DNA of 64,000 nt from Sporobacter sp963677825 (lineage in GTDB: Bacteria > Bacillota > Clostridia > Oscillospirales > Oscillospiraceae), in contig CAXXEF010000001.1 of the NCBI GenBank assembly GCA_963677825.2, positions 1,178,001 through 1,242,000 on the forward strand, in the 5' to 3' direction. Every line of letters begins with the position of its first letter. Within the stretch, counting starts at the first letter, position 1. The notes under the pieces were generated by a model, which worked only from the letters and a program-made list of their open reading frames with translations, ran no database searches and was not told the DNA's origin. The position numbers were made by a program, and so were the translations under genes. Below, in pieces: positions 8,293 through 17,900 of the stretch.

Positions 8293-8988
8293 AGAAGACC
8301 TTCTGTACGGACTATTTGACCAAAAAGATGAAGATTAACGAGGGAGAGGTGCCGCAGTATTATGTTGAAGGCAGTCATCCAGCCATAGTAGGCGAGGCGC
8401 TTTTTGACTATGTTCAGCATGAGCTTCATCGCCGTAAAGAGACCCGGTGTGTCGCCAGCTCCGGCTGCTTTGTTGGTCGTATTTACTGCGGTGACTGCGG
8501 CTGTGTGTATGGGGCTAAGGTATGGCACAGCGATTCAAAGTATCGGCATACCATTTGGTAGTGCAACGGAAAATTTAAGGGCAGCGAAAAGTGCAAAACG
8601 CCACATTTCTATGAGGACCAGCTCAAAGATATGCTTGTTGGGGTGATGGATAAGCGTGTTGCGGACAGATCAGCTATTATTGCTGCTTATAATGAGCTTA
8701 TTGCTTCGCTTACAGATAATTTGGCGCTTGAAGCGGAGTCCCGGCAGCTCCAAGGTGAAATTGATATAGTTCTGGAACTTATGCGAAAAATGGTGCAGGA
8801 AAATGCCGGCAAAGCTCTTGCTCAGAGTGAATACCAGAGGCAATATGGTAGCCTTACGGAACGTTTCAATAATGCAAAAACTAGTTTGATTGTGGAATGC
8901 GGTTATTGAGAAGATGATTGTGAGTGCGAGGGATGAGGTTACGTTTTTATTCAGGGACAGTATTGCTGCGAATGCGAAAAATGAATAG
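8293..8988 (+). pseudogene. Large serine recombinase, C-terminal remnant with stop and frameshift
   Basis: The frame running through 8316-8909 shows TDYLTKKMKINEGEVPQYYV...HPAIVGEALFDYVQ, then a zinc-ribbon GRIYCGDCGCVYG, then a coiled region. This is the recombinase-domain end, zinc beta-ribbon and coiled coil of large serine recombinases. The catalytic N-terminal resolvase domain is missing. A TAG at 8559-8561 interrupts the frame where relatives read IWQCN, consistent with a CAG-to-TAG change. After 8909 the conserved tail (VSARDEVTFLFRD, 8914-8988) continues in another frame. Three independent lesions make this a dead gene, probably the relic of the element that brought in the adjoining genes. 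Confidence 0.85.
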
Positions 8989-9140
8989 TATGTGATTTAG
9001 ACCGTATGTGAGCATAAGTAACTAATGCTATTATACTTGCATATTGAACAAACCTATATTATTTGTATTCTGGAAATTTATATCAATAAGTAGTATTATT
9101 AAAAGTGCAACCGTGTAAACAGCCGGAAACGAGGAGTCAT

Positions 9141-11627
9141 TTGAACACGAATCAATACAATACAAGAAGCTTATATTTCCCCCCTCTTCTTCTAAAAGCA
9201 TTGGAAGGCCTTTGGGATCATCCGCTGACGATAGTGGAAGCGCCAATGGGCTACGGAAAAACCACTGCTGTCAAGGAATTTCTAAGCGGCGCGGATGCCG
9301 ATGTGCTTTGGATAAAAATATATGACGATTCAACAGATAATTTTTGGGATGCGTTCGCCCGGCTGTTCGGCGAACTGCAAGATGATCTGGACAGAAGCCT
9401 TGTTCAGCTTGGATTACCGGACGACGCAGTCTCTTTGCGGGAAACGCTGAGGCTGCTGGGCGGTATTGAATTATCACGTAAATGCGTTTTTGTTATTGAC
9501 GACTATCATCTGCTCGGCAGCCCGGAGATAGACGGATTTTTGATGGCGCTGATTGAAAACGAGGTTGAAAACCTCCATGTCGTGTTAACACAGCGCTATA
9601 CAAAACTTCCGAAGCTGGAAGAACTATCGCTTAAAGGCCTGCTGTATCATATTACAAAGGAATCCTTCGAGCTGTCTGCGGAAGATATTGTGGAATACTA
9701 CGGTAAATGCGGCGTATCAATCAGCCGGGAGCAGGCCGGGCAGCTTTATTTGACGACGGAGGGCTGGATCAGCGCGCTGTATCTCATGCTGCTCAGCTTC
9801 ACTAAAGACGGGGCGCTCCAACCGCCGGACAGCATCTATAAGCTGATTGAAAAAACAGTTTATGCCCCATTGTCCGTCGAATTGAAAGAGTTCAGCGTAA
9901 AGCTATCCGTATTTGACAAATTTACGCTGGAGCAGGCGGCGTTTATCTGGGGAGACAGGGATGTCGGGAAAATGCTTTCCTCTATCGCCGGGAAAAATGC
10001 CTTTGTCAGCTATGACAGCCGATCCAAGACCTATCAGATTCACAGCTTGTTTAGAAATTACCTTAGGGAGGCACTGGAAACCAGAGGTCCGGATTTTAAA
10101 AACGACCTGTACCGGATGGCGGCGGGATGGTATTTGGAAAACCGTGACTACTCCGCAGCCCGGCAGTTCTGGTATGCATACGGAGATTTTGAACGCATTC
10201 TACGGTCTATCGAAGAAGAAAAGGCCAAAACCTTTACAAAAGAAAATATGAAAACGCTGCGCAAGTACTTGGACGAATGCCCGGCAGAAATCAAAAGCCG
10301 GCACCATTACGCTTTATTAATACTCTCTATTCATCTGATTCTTCATAATGAGTTTCAGGTGTTTGGCCGGGTTTGCGGTGAAGTGGCTGAAAATATAAAG
10401 AGGGATGACAGCCTCAATGATACGCAGCGCGGGGAGCTTTTTGGCGAGCTTCAAATCCTGCTGGGTATTGCAGCCTTTAACGATCTGAAAAAAATGGCGC
10501 CGCATTTTGAAACTGCCTGGCAACTGTTGGGCCGGTCCACCTCTATTTTTAATGTTGATGTGGACTGGACACACGGGTCGCCTTCCGTTTTATACCTGTA
10601 CTATCGGGAGAGCGGAAAGCTTTGTGAGAATCTGGCGGATTTAAAAAACGGCCTGCCGTGCTACCGGCGTTTGACCGATGGCCACAGCAGCGGCGGCGAA
10701 TTCGTGATGGAAGCAGAATATTATTACAATACGGGCGATTTTATCAGCGCGGAGATTGCACTCAATAAGGCGCGACATAAAGCCCGGTCTGCCGGGCAGT
10801 GGGGAATCGTGCTGGCGGTCATGTTTCTGGAAATGCGCGTTGACTTAATGAAGGGCGATTTTGAGCATATGTTTCACGTTCTGACGGGGATGCGCGAGGA
10901 AATGTCGGAGCGGGTCGAGTATCAGTATCTGCATAAGGTTGAGTTATGCGAAATGAGCTTTTATGCTCAGCTCGATCAGAAATATAAAATTCCGGAAAGC
11001 CTGGCCCGTCCGGAAATCGGAGACATACGGCTGCTGCATGCTTCTTTTGGTGTGTTTAATATCATCTACGGCCGGGTTTTACTGATTAATGAACAATACA
11101 CCGAGCTTTTGGGCAGCGCGGAATACTTTTTGGAAACGGCAACATTTTATCCAAACCTGCTCGGCGTTATTTATACCTATATTTATATGGCAGCGGCAAA
11201 CAGGAAGATCCACAGAGATGCCGAGGCTAGGGAAAGCCTCAAAAAGGCGATGGACATCGCCATGTCAGACGCGCTCTATATGCCCTTTGTGGAAAACGGC
11301 GACTATATAGAACCGCTGATTCGGGAGTATACCGCGCAGGGCGCTTATCAGGAGCAGGCACAGAAGATACTGACGCTGTATGAAACCTATGCCGCTGCAA
11401 AGGAGAAAATCAAGCAGACGTATTTTAACGCGGAAAAGCCGGAGCTCACAGACCGGGAAGCCGAGATAGCCCGCCTGGCCGCCGGGGGGATGACCAACAA
11501 AGAGATTGCGGACAAGCTCTTCATTTCCGCAAACACGGTTAAATTTACGCTGAAATCCGTTTTTTCAAAGCTGTCGATCAGCAGCCGCGCATTACTGAGA
11601 CAGCATTTTGATACCATAAACGAATAA
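9141..11627 (+). CDS. MalT-like LuxR-family ATP-dependent transcription activator
   Basis: The start is taken as TTG at 9141, with GAGGAG five bases upstream; the product is 828 residues. It has an N-terminal STAND/NTPase domain with Walker A APMGYGKTTAV (about 34-44) and Walker B KCVFVIDDYHLL, a long helical TPR-like middle, and a C-terminal LuxR HTH (about 769-825, LTDREAEIARLAAGGMTNKEIA). This is the MalT architecture, in which an inducer and ATP drive oligomerisation and activation. It is co-directional with the DUF2442 and giant surface protein genes and separated from them by a terminator. Control of the surface protein is plausible but not shown. Confidence 0.9.
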   Translation: MNTNQYNTRSLYFPPLLLKALEGLWDHPLTIVEAPMGYGKTTAVKEFLSGADADVLWIKIYDDSTDNFWDAFARLFGELQDDLDRSLVQLGLPDDAVSLRETLRLLGGIELSRKCVFVIDDYHLLGSPEIDGFLMALIENEVENLHVVLTQRYTKLPKLEELSLKGLLYHITKESFELSAEDIVEYYGKCGVSISREQAGQLYLTTEGWISALYLMLLSFTKDGALQPPDSIYKLIEKTVYAPLSVELKEFSVKLSVFDKFTLEQAAFIWGDRDVGKMLSSIAGKNAFVSYDSRSKTYQIHSLFRNYLREALETRGPDFKNDLYRMAAGWYLENRDYSAARQFWYAYGDFERILRSIEEEKAKTFTKENMKTLRKYLDECPAEIKSRHHYALLILSIHLILHNEFQVFGRVCGEVAENIKRDDSLNDTQRGELFGELQILLGIAAFNDLKKMAPHFETAWQLLGRSTSIFNVDVDWTHGSPSVLYLYYRESGKLCENLADLKNGLPCYRRLTDGHSSGGEFVMEAEYYYNTGDFISAEIALNKARHKARSAGQWGIVLAVMFLEMRVDLMKGDFEHMFHVLTGMREEMSERVEYQYLHKVELCEMSFYAQLDQKYKIPESLARPEIGDIRLLHASFGVFNIIYGRVLLINEQYTELLGSAEYFLETATFYPNLLGVIYTYIYMAAANRKIHRDAEARESLKKAMDIAMSDALYMPFVENGDYIEPLIREYTAQGAYQEQAQKILTLYETYAAAKEKIKQTYFNAEKPELTDREAEIARLAAGGMTNKEIADKLFISANTVKFTLKSVFSKLSISSRALLRQHFDTINE

Positions 11628-11671
11628 AAAGTGCCAAAAAACTACCCGGTGGGTAGGTTACAGAAAAAAGT

Positions 11672-11708
11672 GACCACTGTACAATCAGTACAGTGGTTAT
11701 TTTTTATT
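11672..11708 (+). terminator. Intrinsic terminator after the LuxR-type gene
   Basis: CCACTGTAC (11674-11682) and GTACAGTGG (11688-11696) form a perfect 9-bp stem with a five-base loop, followed by TTATTTTTT. It ends only some 15 bases before the next start codon, so some read-through is possible. Confidence 0.85.
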
Positions 11709-11721
11709 TTGGAGTGTTTTT

Positions 11722-11952
11722 ATGACAGAGATAAAAGAAGTACGCCCAGGAGCGGACTACCATCTGGAGGTGCTTCTCACAAACGGCGGCAGCGTCACGC
11801 TGAATTTAAAGCCGAAGCTCGGGACGATCCGCTTCGGCCTACTTAAGGACGAAGCGTTCTTCCGGCGTGCGGAAACGGACGGCACGGTAATCCGCTGGGG
11901 CAGCAAGGTGGAGCTGTCCGCAGGCGAAGTTTTTGAGCTGATTAAGAAATAA
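11722..11952 (+). CDS. DUF2442-type small protein
   Basis: A 76-residue protein follows TTGGAG. It reads KEVRPGADYHLEVLLTNG and later WGSKVELSAGEVFELI, which resembles the DUF2442 family: small beta-rich proteins with no established function, sometimes found near toxin-antitoxin genes. It sits 27 bases before the giant SLH protein and could be co-transcribed with it. The aromatic-rich LKDEAFFRRAETDG segment is typical of the family. Confidence 0.7.
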   Translation: MTEIKEVRPGADYHLEVLLTNGGSVTLNLKPKLGTIRFGLLKDEAFFRRAETDGTVIRWGSKVELSAGEVFELIKK

Positions 11953-11979
11953 AACTGTTGGGAAAGAAGGTTTATCAAT

Positions 11980-14900
11980 ATGAAAAAGACAATCAAAAAA
12001 AGGCTACATAAATTCTTATCCATCGCATTGGCCCTGATTTTTATCATAGGGTTGCTGCCGGCGGTATCGACGCCTGCGTCGGCGGCGGATGATGAAGAGG
12101 ACGCCCTGGCCGCACTGGGGTTCGACACCGCCGAGGCGCCGGACGGATATGATTCCAGCAGCGAATCGTCGCCCTACGGCACGGCGGTCACAACGGTATC
12201 GCCAGTCTCGGAGCTGTACGTTTCCGGCGGATCAGTTGGCGTTGGAACGCTCTATGGTGATGATGTGGAGCTGGGTGTTGATGCGACAGAGTTATTTGGA
12301 AGCGGCAAAAATGTTGGCTCATCAATTCTCGGTCCAAGCGCTGCTGTGGCCGGCAGCTTTGACGGAAGCGGCCTGGACGGACAGGTCGCTGCTCTTCAGT
12401 ATTCAACGGCTAACAGTAGACTTTTATTAATATTTAAAGAAATAGAAAACAGCACGTCAACCTATACCTCTAAGACTGTTTGGGATGGGGAGAGCACCGA
12501 GTTTGCCAACGGAGGAACAACTGTTGAGGATACTTCAACAACAAGTGTGCTTTTGCAGAACTATCTTCAGATCTCCGCGGGAGACTTTAATGGCGACGGC
12601 ACCGATGAAATTGCCGTGTATATCCCCGAGCAGGGAAGCCCGCGCGTGGTCGTATACCAGCTCCAGCCGGGCGACGGAGAAACATGGGGGACATCGGCTG
12701 CCTGGGTGAAACAGTATACCTACGACCTCAGCTACGATACATATGTTCCGAATCAGGTCAGCCTGACAGCGGGCGATATGAACGGCGACGGAGTGGATGA
12801 CCTGGGCATAACCTGGGGCGCCTATTTCATGCCGGCTTACTCGGCCAGCAAAGCCGTTGTTCTCTGCGGATCAAAAAGCAGTGATTCTTTGTTTGATGAT
12901 ACCCATACGCTTTCTCTCGGAACCGTAAACGGCTACGGATTCGTGCGCGTATCTATGGCGCTGGGTGATGCCGACGGCGACGGTAAAAACGAATTGGTCA
13001 TCAGCGGACAGAGTATATATGACTTGGCGGACGGGCAAGACAGAAATCCGTACACACGCTATATCGCGGTCTATGAATACAACAGCACTACTTCGTCATT
13101 TGTTTGCAGCGCCTCGACGAATGTCGATCTGAAAAGTAGTTCCTGGGGAGACGGGGATTATTCAATATTTCTGTCGTTTCCTAAACTTAGGTCCGCGCTC
13201 GCCGTCGTGAAGAAGGATGGCATAGGCACTCAGGAGTATGTATACGTAGACGGCGTGCTCTTTCTTCTGACCGACGAAGGCTTTACGCCGAGTCAGCCAG
13301 TCGTAACCAATTTAATGATGATGGAAACGATATTCCTGTACAATGTCACTGCGGCCGACTTTAACGGCGATGGTCAAGAGACCATCGCGGCAATGCTTTG
13401 TTATAATAGTGATAATGGTTATAATTACGAAGCGATCCACTGTGAGACTGACTACTCGGAATTCGAAGAAGGAGACACCATTTTTACGGTTCTCTCGTCA
13501 TTTGTGGGTTCAGGCTTCTGCATCGCCGCGCCGAACACCGACAATGATACAATGGTGATGGAATATACGGGTGAGCACGAACTGGTTTATTCAGAACCCG
13601 AGGTTCTCGCGGTCGTGGCGGCTCCCCCGTATTTCGGTGACCTTGAGCATTTGGACGGCGGCGACGACTACGTTGGAAACAGCGAAACATCCTACGCTTC
13701 TTCGACCGGCTCCGGGAGCAGTGGCTCCTCCAGCAAGACGATCTCTGCCGGCATCTACTGCAGCCTTGAAGAAGAGTTTTCGTTTTACGGACTCAAGGCG
13801 GCCTCGTTCGAGGTGGAGCGTGAGGTTACATTTGCTTTTACGAAGGAATATGAGCAATCAAAGGAAACCACCCAGACAATCGAGTACTCTACCATGGGCG
13901 GACAGGACACGGTGGTGCTCTATTCCATTCCGATCGATGTATATTATTACACAGCTTACATGCCAACGGATTCAGGCGAACCGGAAACGCAGACAATGAC
14001 CGTCAGTGTGCCGTATACAGCCAGCGTCAAGACGCTCACGGTAGAGGCCTACGACACCATCGCGGAAAACTATGACAGTCTGCCGGCCGTAGGCGGGAGC
14101 ATTCTGGAAAGCACGCCCGGCGATCCATCCAGCTACCCCGGCTCCACAGCCGAATACACTGATGTGGCTATTTACGACGGGAATTACGCGGGCGTAGGGT
14201 ACGGCAGCTCCAGTTCTATCACGCAAACGCTGGAAATGGCCACGGAAACCGCAACAACGCGCAGCTATTCGCTGGCGATTAACAATAAGGCAGGCGCGGG
14301 TGCAGGCGGTCTCACGATCGGCGTAGTTGTCGGCGGCGAAGCAGGCTGGGGAAATACTTCGATCGACTTGACCGGATCGTCGTTTTCCGGCACGGTCGTC
14401 AACATGCCCGCGGCTGCTGAGGAATACAGCTACGGCTATAACTGGAAAATTTTCGAGTATATGTATACCGATGATGATAATACTTTCCCGGTGGTCAGCT
14501 ATGTGGTTAACAGTGTCACAACTCCGCCGGAGCTGCCAAGCGATTTTTCCTCGGATCCGGAAGCTTTGACTTCCGATAGCATTACGCTCACCTGGAAAAG
14601 TGACGACCCCACCGTCGCGGGATTCCAGCTATACCGGCATTATGAATTTCCGGACGGAGAAGGGGACTTTGCGCAGGGCGACGTGATCAGCGACTATGAT
14701 TCCTATGACCCGGAGACGGGCGAATATACATATTCATATACGGACACCGGTTTGGAAGCCTACAACGAATATCAGTACCGCATCCAATCCATCAGCGGCA
14801 CGGCGCCTCATTACAGCGTGCTCAGCGATATGCTCTCGGTTTACACGGCACCGGGCGAAGGGCAACCCGAAATCACACTTTCCGATAAATCCCTCCAGCT

Positions 14901-17900
14901 TTACCCCGACGACAGGACCGAGCTGAGCGTGACTGTGACCAATGATGCGGTAAATGCCAGAGCGCCACTTTATCAGTGGCAGAAGCTTGCGGACGATGCG
15001 TGGGTCAGCCTGACCGGCGAAACCGGCTCCGCACTGACCTTTGCGGACGTCGGTATATCAGACGCGGGAACCTACCGCTGCCGCGTTAACCAGCTTGTGG
15101 GAACCTATTATATTTCCGCCTATTCGGACAGCGTCGAGGTCGGAATTTCCAAGCGGGTGCCCGCCATTGTACTTACTGCCGAAGATAACCCGAACGACGA
15201 TATGACGCCGGTTATCACGGCGGCGATCAGCAATACCGGCACCAGCGGCAGCATCCCCTCTGGAACCGTGACGTTTAAGATCACCGGAAGCACCTACACA
15301 CAGACCGTGACGATGGAACTCGATTCCAGCGGGAAGGCTGCACTCTCAGACTGGACCGCGCCCGAGGAAGGCTATTATGCCATCGCGGCGGAATACAGCG
15401 GCAACCGCGTGTTTAAGACAGTGAGCGCGGGTACCTCGTTCATTGCGGGAAGCAGCGTGGGTTTCGGAATGGTGGTTTTCGACAAAATCTGCTACGGGGA
15501 CTCCCTGACGCCTGTGGTCACCGTTTATGACGCCGCCAACGCAACCGAGAAAACGCTGTCCGCGACGGAAGCGATAGATGGCTACAGCCTGTCTTACGAA
15601 ATATACCGTTCCACCAGCTATATAGAGGATCCGGCAGCAATTGAGGCATACGTTAAGGATCAAGCCGGTAGCAACCTTTGGCTGCAATTAGCCCTTTACG
15701 CAACGTATTGCAATATATACGCTCCACCTGTCTGGCTTCTCACGAATGCTGGCGCTGATGACGGCATAATCACGCCTACGGCGGCGGACGAATACAGGGT
15801 GGCCGCCATCATCAAGAATGAAGGCGGCACGGTGGTGAAAACGCTGACCCGAGATTTTACCGTTTCGCCCCGGCCCCTAACCATAACCGCGCCTTCCGAC
15901 ACTGTCTCTCAAAGCGACGTTTCGCAGCCGGTCACGTCCCAGTTGACGATAACTGACGGCTCTTTGGGATTTAGCGATTCCTACTCATCTCTGGGCATCG
16001 ATGTTGCCTGTGTCAACTCGGCAGGGACCACGGTGACGCTTTCCTCCGCCACCTCTCCGGGCGTATATACCACGACAGTTACCAAGAGCTTCAGTAGCAG
16101 CTACATCATGGCCCAGAAAAATTACGACTTTACATTTGTTTCCGGAACCTATACCGTTACGGGCCCCACTTATCCCGTGACCATTTCGGGGCAGACGCTG
16201 CTGGGGAAAACAGTGGGTAGCCCTGTTGTGCTTTCTCCCGAAGGCTATGCGCCGGGCGCTGAATACCAATACGGCACGGAGATCGTTTTCGCCGCGTATC
16301 CCGACAGCGGCTATGAGGTAAGCAGCTGGACGGTCAACGGAGTCTCTGTGGACCCGGAGACGCTCACCAATCCCAACCTGCTCACAAAAACCATGCAAAA
16401 CGAGGCGATGACAGTCTCGGTGGCATATCGGGTCCAGCAGGCCACGCTTACCTTTGACGGCGATCATGGCGGCGTTGAATGTGTGGATTCCGCCATGCTC
16501 CAAAGCGGCGACAACGTGATCGCAGGTGCCTCCTATACCTTTAAGGCTGTTCCGGATGCAGGCTATCATTTCAAAGAGTGGCGCCTTTATGCCGGCGGGC
16601 TCTCCTATCCTGCGGACGCCGAGGACACGGATGGATTCCACACCTGTACCCTGACGATGGGCGCCGTCTCGGCCAATCTTATGGCCGTTTTCGAGCGGGA
16701 CAGCTATGTCCTTTCTCTGGGAGATCATCTGGTAGCGAGCTATTACTGGGACGACGACGATGACAGTACTACCCCGGACGTCAAAAAATACGTTTCCTCT
16801 GGGACGCTTGTCCTCGGAGATACCGAGGTCACCGTGGAACCTGCCGCCGGATACCTGATCGCGGACGATGAAAAATGGTATGCAGACGGTATTGCTGTTA
16901 CGACCGTCAAGGACGATCCAGCAACCGATGAGGACGAAACCGTCTATTACAGCGGACAAAGCTACATATTCATTATCACTCAGGACACCGAGATCACCGC
17001 CGATAGCGAGCTACAGAACTATGACGTGACGGTTTCCACAGGGTGGACCGGCAGCGGTACCGACACGGGTGAAAACGCGGTCAGCGTATCTGTTGACGGG
17101 AACCAAACAGACCTCGATTCCCTGACGGAGCTTGCGGGAGGCTCGGCCGTCACCTTCACTGCGGTACCTGCCTACGGAGCCATATTTGACCACTGGTCGG
17201 TAAATGGCGCGACGATAGACCCCGACACCCTCGCAGATCCGCAAGTATACACTTGCGTCGCCCTAGGCGAAGACCTCGAAGTCGTGGCTGTCTTCAAACA
17301 AAATAACGCCTATACCGTCTCGGTCTCCAAGGAGGCCCATGGCGCGCTGAGCTACAGCTTAAACGGCGGCGATGAAGTGCCGCTGGGCAGTGATGCGGGG
17401 ACCATATCCATCCCTGTTTACGAGGGGGATACCCTGATCTTCACCGCCGCGCCCGACACAGAGTTTATGGTGGGCGGCTGGACCGTCGACGGAACCTGGT
17501 ATCAGACCACAAGCAAAACCTGCCTGCTCAGCAACATCGACAGCGACCGTACACTGTCGCTGAACTTTGCCGCCAAGATTTACTATACGGTGGAATTTTC
17601 AGCCGGTGATCACGGCTCTGTGTCGGCCGTCATGGACGACAACTATACGCTTACAAGCGGTGAGCGCCCGGGCGGCGGTACCGTGATCGAGTTCACTGCC
17701 ACACCGAACGCCGGATATATGGTCGCCGGCTGGACGGCAAACGGCAAGACAGTGAAAAATGAGTACGGCTCGGACTATGTCGGCTCGGTCTATACAATCG
17801 ACGCGCTCTCTGAAGATACCACCGTCTCCGTTACCTTCGAGACGGAACAATCCTGGACCGTTACCCTGCCCGCGGAACAGGATCACTACACGCTCTCAGC

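Noticed and set aside
15985..16959. Minus-strand frame of 324 codons inside the giant surface protein gene
   Set aside because: It is the shadow of the repeat-rich SLH protein gene; no start signal or domain.
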